A stretch of DNA of 33,053 nt from Maribacter sp. GTDB lineage: Bacteria > Bacteroidota > Bacteroidia > Flavobacteriales > Flavobacteriaceae. A program made the translations under genes and the position numbers. The notes below the pieces were generated by a model. The model saw only the letters and a list, made by a program, of their open reading frames with translations, searched no databases and was not told the origin of the DNA. Positions 7,866 to 16,597 of this stretch are shown here, one piece after another; position 1 is the stretch's first letter, and every line of letters begins with the position of its first letter. The DNA is taken from NCBI GenBank assembly GCA_002749285.1, contig PDPR01000004.1, forward strand, positions 1-33,053, read 5' to 3'.

Positions 7866-8465
7866 CTATTTAAAATCAAAATCCACATCGGGTGCCTGTT
7901 CGGCACCTGCATCTGATTTGAAATAAGAAAGTTCCTCAAAATTGAACAACCCTGCCAAAAGGGAATTTGGGAAGGTCTTTATGTGTTTGTTGTAAGGTTC
8001 CACCGTGGCATTGAAGCGGTCACGGGCCACATTGATCCGGTTTTCGGTTCCTTCCAACTGTGATTGTAGTTCCAAAAAGTTTTTATTGGCCTTTAGATCG
8101 GGATACCGTTCTACGGTAACCAAAAGGCTTTTCAGTGCACCGCTTAAACCACCTTGTGCCTCATTGAACTTGGCCAATTGCCCTGGGGTGATGTTGGTCG
8201 GGTCTATAGAGACCGAGGTTGCTTTTGCCCGGGCCTCGATGACATCTTTCAATGTGCCTCTCTCAAAATCGGCCGCTCCTTGTACTGTTTTGACCAAGTT
8301 GCCTATAAGGTCGTTTCTGCGTTGGTAGACACTCTCGACATTGGCCCAGGTCTTGGTGGATGTTTCCTTGAGCTTTATGGCGGTATTGTTGAAGCCTACG
8401 GCCCATTGGTAAATTCCAAATACGATTACGGCCAGTATGGCCAAAGGGATTAACCATTTTTTCAT
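7866..8465 (-). CDS. lemA: LemA family protein
   Basis: A 199-residue protein with an N-terminal membrane anchor (residues 4-21) followed by a long alpha-helical domain. Family marks include WANVESVYQRRNDLIGNLV near 41-59, FNEAQGGLSGALKSLL near 104-119, and the closing segment with YNKHIKTFPNSLLAGLFNF. LemA proteins have an outward-facing N-terminus and helical body; their biochemical role is unresolved. The linkage with TPM-domain proteins is recurrent in bacteria. It sits 25 bases after the MerR-like gene and 8 bases before the first TPM gene. Confidence 0.95.
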   Translation of the reverse strand: MKKWLIPLAILAVIVFGIYQWAVGFNNTAIKLKETSTKTWANVESVYQRRNDLIGNLVKTVQGAADFERGTLKDVIEARAKATSVSIDPTNITPGQLAKFNEAQGGLSGALKSLLVTVERYPDLKANKNFLELQSQLEGTENRINVARDRFNATVEPYNKHIKTFPNSLLAGLFNFEELSYFKSDAGAEQAPDVDFDFK

Positions 8466-8490
8466 GATAGTGGTGCGTGTTATAGTTTAT

Positions 8491-8820
8491 TTATAGTTGA
8501 TCTTTTATCTTGACAAGTTCGCTCTTGACATGTTCCAATTTCTGGATAATATCGAAATTTGATAAGGTTTTTTGTTTTTCTTCCTTCAAATGGGTCTTGG
8601 CACCTTCTAGGGTAAAGCCCCGTTCCTTTACCAAATGGTATATCAATTGCAGGTTCTTTATGTCCTGCGGGGTAAATTTGCGATTGCCTTTTGCGTTTTT
8701 TTTAGGTTTTAGTGCATCAAACTCTTTCTCCCAAAAACGTATTAAGGAGGTGTTCACCCCAAGTGCCTTGGCTACCTCACCAATGCCGTAATATCGTTTT
8801 TCGGGTAAATCTATATACAT
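8491..8820 (-). CDS. MerR-like transcriptional regulator
   Basis: A 109-residue protein with an N-terminal MerR-type winged helix: YYGIGEVAKALGVNTSLIRF at 10-29, then WEKEF and GNRKFTPQDI. A helical C-terminal part (about 75-109) could form the dimer coiled coil. It has no effector-binding domain and no cysteine metal site, so it resembles the short MerR-like proteins of Bacteroidota. Its start overlaps the stop of the M23 gene by one base. It could regulate the surrounding cluster, but no operator with clear dyad symmetry was identified. Confidence 0.9.
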   Translation of the reverse strand: MYIDLPEKRYYGIGEVAKALGVNTSLIRFWEKEFDALKPKKNAKGNRKFTPQDIKNLQLIYHLVKERGFTLEGAKTHLKEEKQKTLSNFDIIQKLEHVKSELVKIKDQL

Positions 8821-9797
8821 TAATCCAAGGATTGGTTTTCTTGATTGGCGTATTTCAACATAATCTCAAATTCCTCAGGGGTCAAACTACCATAATAAAA
8901 GTTTATGGGGTTGATCCTTTCTTTGTCTTTCCAGACTTCATAATGCAGATGGGGGCCTTCCGAACGCCCAGTGTTGCCAACGAAACCTATAAGGTCCCCC
9001 CGTTTTACTTTCTGGCCTTTTCTCACGTTGTACTTGCTCAAGTGCGCATAAAGGCTTAAATATCCATAACCATGGTCTATTCGAATATGTTTTCCATATC
9101 CGGATGAATTGTTGTCGGCCCGTGTGATCTTCCCGTCACCTGATGCATAGACAGGGGTGCCCTTGGGGGCGGTGAAGTCCATGCCCCAATGTTTTTTCCT
9201 TGCCTTTGTAAAGGGGTCGGAACGCCAGCCATAACCAGAGGCCATTCGGGTGAGGTCTTCATTGTTTATGGGCTGTATTGCGGGAATGGCCGCTAACAGT
9301 TTTTCTTTTTCCTCGGCCAATTTGGTAATCTCATCCAAGGATTTTGATTGAATGGTAAGCTGTTTTTTAATGATATCGAGTCTTTTGGTGGTGGCGATTA
9401 CCATTTCAGAATTATTGAAACCCTCTAAGGACTTGTACCTGTTTATACCACCAAAACCTGCCCGCCTTTGTTCTTCGGGAATCGGGTTTGCCTCAAAATA
9501 CAACCTATAGATATTGTTGTCACGATCCTCTACATTGGCCAGAACCTCCTCGATCTGTTCCATTTTCTTATTGAGAAGTTCAAATTGCAGTTCGTAGTTC
9601 CTGACCTCACGCTGTAAGGAAAGCTCTTTTGGGGTATTTATTAAATTGGTGTTCAATAATAGGACCAACGAAAGTAACCCAAAGAGAAACGAGCCTAATA
9701 GAAATAAAGAAATGTTACGGTACCGTCTGGATTTTTTAGGCTCTATCTTCCGGTATGAAAGTGTATCCGGATCGTAATAATACTTTACTTTAGACAT
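8820..9797 (-). CDS. M23 family metallopeptidase, membrane-anchored
   Basis: A 325-residue endopeptidase expected to cut peptidoglycan cross-links or bridges. The order is: basic cytosolic N-terminus, one membrane helix at about 30-50, coiled coil at about 58-90 and 130-170, then the LytM/M23 domain at about 185-300. Zinc ligands are in place: H203 and D207 (HWGMD), and H283/H285 (HLH), so it looks catalytically competent and not a degenerate EnvC/NlpD-type activator. It is the first gene of the minus-strand run and is transcribed away from alaS. Confidence 0.95.
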   Translation of the reverse strand: MSKVKYYYDPDTLSYRKIEPKKSRRYRNISLFLLGSFLFGLLSLVLLLNTNLINTPKELSLQREVRNYELQFELLNKKMEQIEEVLANVEDRDNNIYRLYFEANPIPEEQRRAGFGGINRYKSLEGFNNSEMVIATTKRLDIIKKQLTIQSKSLDEITKLAEEKEKLLAAIPAIQPINNEDLTRMASGYGWRSDPFTKARKKHWGMDFTAPKGTPVYASGDGKITRADNNSSGYGKHIRIDHGYGYLSLYAHLSKYNVRKGQKVKRGDLIGFVGNTGRSEGPHLHYEVWKDKERINPINFYYGSLTPEEFEIMLKYANQENQSLD

Positions 9798-9843
9798 GAA
9801 TGGATTTTATCCTATTTTTGTGCTTTCGTTTAACGGGAACAGA

Positions 9844-9868
9844 CAAATATAAAAATTGTTTGGCACAA
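9844..9868 (-). promoter_or_regulatory. Probable promoter of the M23/MerR/lemA run
   Basis: On the minus strand TATATTTG (9851-9844) fits the -7 consensus, 46 bases before the M23 start codon. The nearest TTG (9868-9866) leaves only a 14-base spacer, so the -33 element is uncertain. Confidence 0.5.
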
Positions 9869-9901
9869 TTTGTTGAAATTATTAAAACCTTAGCATTTTA
9901 G

Positions 9902-12517
9902 ATGAATTCCAAAGAAATAAGGACCCATTTTTTAAACTTCTTCAAGGAACGGGACCATGATATCGTTCCCTCTGCACCAATGGTCATGAAAGATGACCCG
10001 ACTTTGATGTTCGTAAATGCCGGAATGAACCAGTTCAAGGAGTTCTTCCTGGGCAATAATACGCCCAAGAACAGTCGTGTTGCCGATACCCAAAAATGTC
10101 TAAGGGTGAGCGGTAAGCACAACGATCTTGAAGAAGTGGGGAAAGACACTTATCACCACACTATGTTCGAGATGTTGGGTAATTGGAGTTTTGGTGATTA
10201 TTTCAAGAAAGAGGCCATAGAATGGGCATGGGAGTTATTGACCGATACCTTGAAAATAGATAAGGATAGTCTGTATGTTTCCGTTTTTGAAGGTAGTAAT
10301 GATGCCGATAACCTTGAAATGGATAATGAGGCCTATGCTTTGTGGAGTGCCATTGTACCCAAAGACCGGATCATTATGGGCAATAAGAAGGATAATTTCT
10401 GGGAAATGGGCGAGCAGGGTCCCTGTGGCCCCTGCTCGGAAATACATGTGGATATACGACCGGCAGAGGAGAAGGCAAGAACATCAGGTGCTACCTTGGT
10501 CAATAAGGACCACCCTTTGGTCATTGAGATATGGAATTTGGTCTTTATGCAATACAATCGTAAGGCAGACGGCAGTTTGGAGCCCTTGCCCGAAAAGCAT
10601 GTTGACACAGGTATGGGATTTGAAAGGTTGTGTATGGTATTGCAAGGCGTACAGTCCAATTATGACACCGATATATTTACCCCGATCATTCGTGAGATCG
10701 AAACCATAACAGGAAAGGATTATGGTAAAAAGGAGGATGCCGATATCGCTATTCGGGTTATTGCTGACCATATCCGTGCTGTCGCATTCTCGATAGCTGA
10801 CGGACAATTACCGAGTAATACGGGAGCGGGTTATGTGATTCGTAGGATTCTGAGAAGGGCGATCCGTTATGGGTTTACTTTCCTTGGCACAAAGGAACCT
10901 TTTATGTATCGTTTGGCGAATGTCCTTGCCGAATCAATGGGGGATGCTTTTCCCGAACTTAAAGAACAACGACAATTGATCGAGAATGTGGTCAAGGAAG
11001 AGGAACATTCCTTTTTGCACACTCTGGAACAAGGTTTGGTCTTATTGGATAATGTGATGGGCCAGACGAATGAAAGGAAAGTATCCGGCAGAAAGGCCTT
11101 CGAGTTGTACGATACCTATGGCTTCCCGATTGACCTTACCGCATTGATCCTTGAGGAAAAAGGCTATACACTCGATGAGAAGGGGTTCCATGAGGCCATG
11201 AAAGAACAGAAGGATCGGTCAAGGTCGGCCTCCGCAGTGGCCAAGGAAGATTGGGAAATCCTGATGAATGACTCAGAGCAGGAATTTGTGGGCTACGATG
11301 TGCTGGAAACCCAAGTGAGGTTGGTCAAATACAGGAAAGTAACCTCGAAGAAAGAGGGGGAACAATATCAATTGGTCTTTAACCTAACACCTTTTTACCC
11401 AGAAGGGGGCGGGCAGGTTGGTGATAAAGGGTATTTGGAAGCCCCCAATGGGGATGTGTTTTACATTCTGGATACTAAAAGGGAGAACAATGAAATCGTC
11501 CATTTTACCAAGAACCTGCCAAACGATACTTCTGGGATGTTCAAGGCAGTGGTCGATAAGAAACAGCGCCAACGAACGGCAGCCAACCATACGGCGACAC
11601 ATTTATTGCACCAAGCACTTAGGGAGGTTCTAGGCCCCCATGTAGAACAAAAAGGTTCTGCCGTTCATTCCAAATACCTACGTTTTGATTTTTCGCACTT
11701 TGCCAAAATGACCGCCGAGGAGCTACGCAGTGTCGAGAATTTTGTGAACGCAAGGATCGATGGGCAATTACCACTCCAGGAAAAAAGGAATGTACCTATG
11801 CAGGAGGCTATTGGGGAAGGGGCCATGGCCCTATTTGGCGAAAAATATGGTGATGCCGTACGAACCATCCGTTTTGGGCAATCGGTCGAATTGTGTGGGG
11901 GTACCCACGTTGGGAATACGGGTGATATCTGGCATTTTAAAATAAGGTCGGAAGGTGCCGTTGCAGCGGGAATCAGGAGAATAGAGGCGATTACCCTGGA
12001 TGCGGTAAAAGAGTACTACCACCAGAACAACCAACGCCTTTTTGAGATCAAGGATTTATTGAACAACGCCCAGGACCCTGTAAAGGCCGTGGAAGCCCTA
12101 CAGAAAGAGAACGTTAAACTAAGGAAAGAGGTTGAGGTACTTTTAAAGGACAAGACCAGGAACCTTAAAGGGGAATTGTTGGCCGAATTGGAAAATGTTG
12201 GAGGGGTCGATTTTTTGGCTAAAAAACTTGATTTGGATGCAGCGGGTATTAAGGACCTTTCCTTCGAAATGGGAAATAATAAAGACAATCTATTCCTGCT
12301 TTTCGGTACGGAACAAAATGGGAAGGCCCTTCTTTCCTGTTATATCTCCAAGGAATTGGTCGGGAAAAAGGACCTGAATGCCGGGACCATTGTCAGGGAA
12401 CTGGGCAAGTTTATACAAGGTGGTGGTGGAGGTCAGCCTTTTTTCGCCACTGCAGGGGGTAAAAACCCGGATGGGATCGATAAGGCACTGGCCCAGGTAA
12501 AGGAATATCTTAGTTGA
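9902..12517 (+). CDS. alaS: Alanyl-tRNA synthetase
   Basis: An 871-residue class II synthetase charging tRNA-Ala. The N-terminal catalytic domain begins [15 protein letters not shown] and contains [13 protein letters not shown] and the family-typical [10 protein letters not shown]. The editing domain carries the zinc ligands HTATH (H563, H567) and CGGTH (C665, H669). The C-terminal domain ends with [14 protein letters not shown]. Length is normal. It is divergent from the M23 gene and is followed after 4 bases by the GSCFA gene, so the two are probably one transcript. No clear consensus promoter was found in the 104-base gap. Confidence 0.98.
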   Translation: MNSKEIRTHFLNFFKERDHDIVPSAPMVMKDDPTLMFVNAGMNQFKEFFLGNNTPKNSRVADTQKCLRVSGKHNDLEEVGKDTYHHTMFEMLGNWSFGDYFKKEAIEWAWELLTDTLKIDKDSLYVSVFEGSNDADNLEMDNEAYALWSAIVPKDRIIMGNKKDNFWEMGEQGPCGPCSEIHVDIRPAEEKARTSGATLVNKDHPLVIEIWNLVFMQYNRKADGSLEPLPEKHVDTGMGFERLCMVLQGVQSNYDTDIFTPIIREIETITGKDYGKKEDADIAIRVIADHIRAVAFSIADGQLPSNTGAGYVIRRILRRAIRYGFTFLGTKEPFMYRLANVLAESMGDAFPELKEQRQLIENVVKEEEHSFLHTLEQGLVLLDNVMGQTNERKVSGRKAFELYDTYGFPIDLTALILEEKGYTLDEKGFHEAMKEQKDRSRSASAVAKEDWEILMNDSEQEFVGYDVLETQVRLVKYRKVTSKKEGEQYQLVFNLTPFYPEGGGQVGDKGYLEAPNGDVFYILDTKRENNEIVHFTKNLPNDTSGMFKAVVDKKQRQRTAANHTATHLLHQALREVLGPHVEQKGSAVHSKYLRFDFSHFAKMTAEELRSVENFVNARIDGQLPLQEKRNVPMQEAIGEGAMALFGEKYGDAVRTIRFGQSVELCGGTHVGNTGDIWHFKIRSEGAVAAGIRRIEAITLDAVKEYYHQNNQRLFEIKDLLNNAQDPVKAVEALQKENVKLRKEVEVLLKDKTRNLKGELLAELENVGGVDFLAKKLDLDAAGIKDLSFEMGNNKDNLFLLFGTEQNGKALLSCYISKELVGKKDLNAGTIVRELGKFIQGGGGGQPFFATAGGKNPDGIDKALAQVKEYLS

Positions 12518-12521
12518 GACC

Positions 12522-13484
12522 ATGAAGCTCCAAACCCAAGTGCCACTACAACAGGCCTCCGATCAAATCGATTATCATAGTCGTATACTGCTGTTGGGGT
12601 CTTGCTTTGTGGAGAATATGGGGGCTAAATTGGATTATTTTAAGTTTAGGACGTTTCAGAATCCGTTTGGGGTCTTATTTCACCCTAAAGCGATAGAAAA
12701 ATTAATTTCAAGATCCATTCGGGGGGAAGAATATACGAAGGGCGATCTATTCCACCATAATGAACAATGGCATTGTTTTGATGCCCATTCTAATTTGGAT
12801 GATGTATCCAAAGGGAACTTGCTCTTGAAATTGAACAATGCCCTGACCCGGACCAAGGAAGAACTTTCAATGGCGACCCACGTGTCTATTACCTTGGGTA
12901 CGGCATGGGTATATCGTCATATAGAAACCGATTCGATCGTGGCCAACTGCCATAAGGTGTCCCAAAAAGCTTTTTCGAAGGAATTACTTTCTATTGGGGC
13001 TATTGTTGATAGCCTTAAAAATACAATCGATTCTTTGCTATCCATTAATCCCAAGGTCCGGATCATAGCCACCATTTCGCCTGTGAGGCACCTGAAGGAT
13101 GGGTTTGTAGGGAATCAACGAAGCAAGGCACATTTGTTGTCTGCGATGCACCAAGTACTTCAATTGCAGGATTATATAGGGGTATTGGATTATTTTGCTT
13201 CCTATGAGATCATGATGGATGAGCTTAGGGACTATCGTTTTTATAAGTCCGATTTGGTACATCCGAATGATCTTGCCGTAGATTATATCTGGGAAAAATT
13301 CAGTGGTGTATGGATTTCAGAAAGGGCACGGCATACCATGGAGGGCATTGATGGGATACAGAGAGGCTTAAGACATCGTCCATTTTATCCGGAATCGGAA
13401 CAGCATCAGAAGTTTTTGGGAAAATTACAGGAGAAGATTACCAGGCTGCAAAAGAAACATCCGTTCATTACGTTCGATAATTAA
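12522..13484 (+). CDS. GSCFA domain protein
   Basis: A 320-residue cytosolic protein. The name-giving motif GSCF lies at 26-29 (RILLLGSCFVENMG), and FRTFQNPFGVLFHP and the DLVHPND block near the C-terminal third fit the family. GSCFA proteins look like SGNH-type hydrolases: the Ser of GSCF and the Asp/His of HPND are plausible catalytic residues, but no substrate is established. The gene starts 4 bases after alaS, an arrangement suggesting translational coupling. No signal peptide is visible. Confidence 0.93.
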   Translation: MKLQTQVPLQQASDQIDYHSRILLLGSCFVENMGAKLDYFKFRTFQNPFGVLFHPKAIEKLISRSIRGEEYTKGDLFHHNEQWHCFDAHSNLDDVSKGNLLLKLNNALTRTKEELSMATHVSITLGTAWVYRHIETDSIVANCHKVSQKAFSKELLSIGAIVDSLKNTIDSLLSINPKVRIIATISPVRHLKDGFVGNQRSKAHLLSAMHQVLQLQDYIGVLDYFASYEIMMDELRDYRFYKSDLVHPNDLAVDYIWEKFSGVWISERARHTMEGIDGIQRGLRHRPFYPESEQHQKFLGKLQEKITRLQKKHPFITFDN

Positions 13485-13568
13485 GTGGTTTGCGTTTGCC
13501 GAGTATAGGGTACGCCCATGGGATATTCGTTTTTTAAGGAATCAATACCTGTTCTGAATTTATAAACT

Positions 13569-14195
13569 ATGAAAAAAATATCAATCGGTGCACTGGTCAC
13601 TTTGTCTTTGGTCTTGGTAGCCCGTTCTTGGTGGGACGATAGGGAGGGGAAATCCATATTAAGGGAAAACACCATACTCATACAACGAGAGATCGACAAC
13701 GTTTCCAAACTGATCGTTACCGAAGGTCATTTTGCCGAGGTATATACCTATAAGGATTCCCAAGAATTATTTGGAGCATTGGTCACGGCCGATAAAAAGG
13801 CCTTGGTTGTTGTGAATGCGGAGGTTCTGGTTGCTTATGATCTGGGCGGAATTGATTTTGAGGTAGATGAATCTGTCAGGATATTGCGTATAAAGAACGT
13901 TCCGGAGCCAGAAATCAAGATGAACCTTGATTTTGAGTATTATGATGTGACGGCGGATTACCTGAACCCTTTCGATGCCTCGGATTACAATAAGATAAAA
14001 AGGGATGTCCAGGCATCCCTGATGAAGAAGGTCGAGGCCTCTTCCTTAAGGTCGAATGCCAAAGATAGATTGGTCAGTGAACTTTCCAAATTTTATATCT
14101 TGACAAAATCAATGGGTTGGACCTTGGTCTATAGGGATAGGAATATAGAGGACATTGATGGGCTTAGGGAACTGGATAAGGTTTTTGTGGATTAG
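13569..14195 (+). CDS. DUF4230 domain protein
   Basis: A 208-residue protein with an N-terminal hydrophobic segment of about 14 residues (signal anchor), then a DUF4230-type domain. The segment with ALVVVNAEVLVAYDLGGIDF and later ILRIKNVPEPEIKMNLDFEY is typical of the family. No catalytic residues are known for it; the anchor places the domain outside the cytosol. It follows the GSCFA gene by 84 bases and ends before a strong hairpin terminator. No promoter was found in that gap, so it may be co-transcribed with alaS and the GSCFA gene. Confidence 0.88.
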   Translation: MKKISIGALVTLSLVLVARSWWDDREGKSILRENTILIQREIDNVSKLIVTEGHFAEVYTYKDSQELFGALVTADKKALVVVNAEVLVAYDLGGIDFEVDESVRILRIKNVPEPEIKMNLDFEYYDVTADYLNPFDASDYNKIKRDVQASLMKKVEASSLRSNAKDRLVSELSKFYILTKSMGWTLVYRDRNIEDIDGLRELDKVFVD

Positions 14196-14305
14196 GTAGT
14201 TCCTCCCCCTTGTCTTATTTCGATTTCATAAGGGTATTTTCCATTTGGTTAATGTATTTCCCCAGACGTATTTCGCAACGCCATGCCCTGCATAGGGTCA
14301 AGCCC

Positions 14306-14342
14306 AAAACAAAAAACCGCCTTATTGGCGGTTTTTTGTTTT
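14306..14342. terminator. Strong bidirectional terminator
   Basis: A perfect 16-bp stem pairs 14306-14321 with 14327-14342 around a 5-base loop, with the GC core CCGCC/GGCGG flanked by A6 and T6. It separates two convergent genes and touches the stop codon of the DUF4136 gene. Confidence 0.92.
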
Positions 14343-14910
14343 ATTTCGAAGTGTTTCCGGGAGGGTATTGTTGCAGTATTTCCGAAACGAATTCCCTAAT
14401 ACGTTCTTCTCTCTTCTCGATGTTCTTGGTAGCGCTCAAAGACCCGACACCTTTCCCTTGCCATATGAGTTCCTTGTTCTTGGTATCGATCAGATCTATG
14501 TAGAGCGAACCTTGTGTTCGTGTACTTACTGTCGGATTGTTCCATCCCCATCCAAAACCATAACCGCCCCAGTAATAAGGACTCCATCCCCAACCATAAC
14601 GGCCGCCCCAATAGTTGTTGTAAACATCCACCTGTTCCTGCTCTTTTGTGAATATGCTGATCAAAATATCCGGGTTTTGGGATTTGACCATGCCTTTTGA
14701 GCCCAATTCCAAATCAATGGCCCTTAAAATCCTTTTTTTGTCCAAGTCCGAGATATGGGCCTTGTCAATACCTGTTTTGTAAAAAGCATAGGTTTTGTAA
14801 TTGTTGAAATCAGCTTCCTTGTCGTAATCGGACAAAACACGGACCGAAACACAGGAACTCAAAAAAAGTAGTGCCACTATCGGTAGTGCGGGAATTTTCA
14901 TTGTTTTCAT
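14341..14910 (-). CDS. DUF4136 lipoprotein
   Basis: A 189-residue lipoprotein. Starting at ATG 14910 the product begins MKTMKIPALP and has a clean lipobox LSSC. An ATG at 14901 would also work; the frame is open up to 14961 but that extension would spoil the signal. The DUF4136 domain follows: SDYDKEADFNNYKTYAFY, a Gly/Trp/Tyr-rich loop with repeated GWGW and YWGG segments, then GSLYIDLID and ELIWQGKG. The family is a common envelope lipoprotein of Bacteroidota and Proteobacteria with no known activity. The gene forms a convergent pair with the DUF4230 gene. Confidence 0.9.
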   Translation of the reverse strand: MKTMKIPALPIVALLFLSSCVSVRVLSDYDKEADFNNYKTYAFYKTGIDKAHISDLDKKRILRAIDLELGSKGMVKSQNPDILISIFTKEQEQVDVYNNYWGGRYGWGWSPYYWGGYGFGWGWNNPTVSTRTQGSLYIDLIDTKNKELIWQGKGVGSLSATKNIEKREERIREFVSEILQQYPPGNTSK

Positions 14911-14985
14911 AACTTTTATTTTTTTTGGATTAACGCAGTCTAACATAGGTTCAATATTCAAAAATCATGCCGCATATCTTAGTGG

Positions 14986-15144
14986 TCACTGTGAGTTCGT
15001 TTTTGGGTCATATCCATATGGGCAGTGCCTACAGCCACTCTCGCAACAATAGCCGCGTTTTAGGTGGTATTGCGCCGTAAAAACCCTGAAGCCGGATTTT
15101 GAGAGGTAAAAATCACCTTCTTCGGGTGTGGTATTTATCTTCAT
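14986..15144 (-). CDS. DUF5522-like cysteine-rich small protein, 52 aa
   Basis: A short gene from ATG 15144 to TGA 14986-14988. The product reads MKINTTPEEGDFYLSKSGFR in its first twenty residues and carries GYCCESGCRHCPYGY at 31-45. Four cysteines in CC-x3-C-x2-C with an adjacent His suggest a small metal-binding (zinc or iron-sulfur) site. I recognise this as the DUF5522 type, a conserved family without known function. It lies 75 bases upstream of the DUF4136 start on the same strand and may be co-transcribed with it. Confidence 0.85.
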   Translation of the reverse strand: MKINTTPEEGDFYLSKSGFRVFTAQYHLKRGYCCESGCRHCPYGYDPKTNSQ

Positions 15145-15213
15145 TTGGGGATGGAATGGTTTTTGTTATGTTCTGTAAAATTAATGGTTTCTGTTGAAAA
15201 GTCTACCTTTCAG

Positions 15214-15234
15214 AAGGCAAAAGCCTTTGTTTTA
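15214..15234 (+). terminator. Weak hairpin with short T run
   Basis: AAGGC-AAAA-GCCTT (15214-15227) is followed by TGTTTT on the plus strand. The stem is only 5 bp and no plus-strand gene precedes it, so its role as a terminator is doubtful. Confidence 0.25.
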
Positions 15235-15317
15235 CGGGGATTTTGATAAAAAAGATCATGCTGGCGAATTTGTTGGTAACAAGTACGGATGTTCGGCAAA
15301 GGTTGAATCTCAACAAT

Positions 15318-15325
15318 TATCTTTG
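15318..15325 (+). promoter_or_regulatory. -7 element of the HExxH/PLP/GH73/hemL operon
   Basis: TATCTTTG fits TAnnTTTG exactly and ends 25 bases before the first ATG (15351). A TTG at 15303-15305 is too close for a standard -33 box. Confidence 0.5.
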
Positions 15326-15350
15326 AATAGAGACGTTATTATTTTGGTTT

Positions 15351-15680
15351 ATGATTCTAGTTTTTAAACATTTTTTCTACAAGAACTATGTAGGCCTCTC
15401 ACTTTGGCCTTTCATATTTTTGAAAAACAATGCCCTGAAAGAAGATACCTATCTCATAAATCACGAGAGAATCCATCTTGAGCAGCAGAAAGAACTATTG
15501 ATCGTTCCTTTTTATATTCTGTATATCTCGGAATGGATTATAAGGTCGATATATTACTTTGACAGCTATAAGGCCTACCAAAACCTAAGTTTTGAGCGGG
15601 AAGCTTATCATAATGAGAAAAATTTGGATTACATTGCGAACCGCCCGCCTTTCAGTTGTATTAAATATCTTTGGCGCTGA
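15351..15680 (+). CDS. Small HExxH protein, possible minigluzincin-like metallopeptidase
   Basis: A 109-residue protein with HERIH at 38-42 (INHERIHLEQQKEL) and a downstream FEREAY at 81-86. Together they look like the HExxH zinc site and third Glu ligand of gluzincin peptidases. A hydrophobic stretch at about 51-67 between them suggests membrane attachment, as in very small M48/M56-like proteins. Whether it is catalytic is not shown by sequence. It is first in a tight operon: its end overlaps the PLP enzyme gene by 10 bases. No signal peptide is evident. Confidence 0.75.
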   Translation: MILVFKHFFYKNYVGLSLWPFIFLKNNALKEDTYLINHERIHLEQQKELLIVPFYILYISEWIIRSIYYFDSYKAYQNLSFEREAYHNEKNLDYIANRPPFSCIKYLWR

Positions 15681-16597
15681 ACATTATCCATTTGCAGACA
15701 GAGAACCAAAAAATAAATCTCCCAATACTGGAAGCTAGGAAGATATCCCTTTTTGTGAAAAGGGAAGACCGGATCCACCCTTTTATCTCAGGAAACAAAT
15801 ACCGTAAGTTAAAGTACAATATCAACAAGGCCATAGCCGAAAAGTTCGATACCCTTCTGACTTTCGGAGGTGCGTATTCCAACCATATAGTGGCCACTGC
15901 CTGTGCGGCCCAGGAGAAAGGCCTTAAAAGTGTGGGCATTATACGCGGAGAGGAATTGGCCTTTAAGTGGAAGGACAATCCAACTTTGGCCAAGGCATCA
16001 GAGATGGGAATGCAACTAAAGTTCGTGCCGAGAAGTATTTATAAAGATAAGGATACGGAGGAATTTTTGGCTGATCTGAAATCAGGGTTCAATGGTTTTT
16101 ACCTATTGCCTGAAGGAGGCACCAATGACCTGGCCGTTAAAGGCTGTGAAGAGATATTGACAGAAGGGGATAGGGAATTTGATGTCATCTGTAGCAGTGT
16201 GGGCACAGGTGGTACCATTGCGGGGATAATCAATGCGACCCGACCAGGACAAAAGGTATTTGGGTTTCCTGCGTTAAAAGGTGATTTTTTAAAGGAAGAT
16301 ATTCGTAAATTTGTCGATAAGGATAATTGGGAATTGCAAACGGATTATCATTTTGGGGGTTATGCGAAATTTCCCATTGAACTTATCGATTTTGTAAATG
16401 AGTTTAAGCGCGCAACCCAAGTGCCGTTGGATCCGGTTTATACCGCTAAGATGTTGTATGGGATCCTTGATATGGTCAGCAAGGATGTTTTTGGGCCTGG
16501 AACCAAAATATTGGCCATACATACAGGAGGTCTACAAGGGATTATAGGAATGAACTCCAAATTGAAAAAGAAGAACCTACCATTGATCGACCTATGA
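15671..16597 (+). CDS. PLP-dependent ACC deaminase/D-cysteine desulfhydrase family enzyme
   Basis: A 308-residue fold-type II PLP enzyme. The PLP lysine is K43 in SGNKYRKLK (40-48), GGAYSNH at 66-72 follows, and SSVGTGGT at 175-182 is the phosphate-binding loop. The family includes ACC deaminase and D-cysteine desulfhydrase; D-cysteine or related desulfhydration is more likely in flavobacteria, but the substrate cannot be fixed. The start is probably TTG at 15671, 10 bases inside the preceding gene, since no ATG occurs before the conserved core. The end overlaps the next ATG by 4 bases. Confidence 0.88.
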   Translation: MALNIIHLQTENQKINLPILEARKISLFVKREDRIHPFISGNKYRKLKYNINKAIAEKFDTLLTFGGAYSNHIVATACAAQEKGLKSVGIIRGEELAFKWKDNPTLAKASEMGMQLKFVPRSIYKDKDTEEFLADLKSGFNGFYLLPEGGTNDLAVKGCEEILTEGDREFDVICSSVGTGGTIAGIINATRPGQKVFGFPALKGDFLKEDIRKFVDKDNWELQTDYHFGGYAKFPIELIDFVNEFKRATQVPLDPVYTAKMLYGILDMVSKDVFGPGTKILAIHTGGLQGIIGMNSKLKKKNLPLIDL

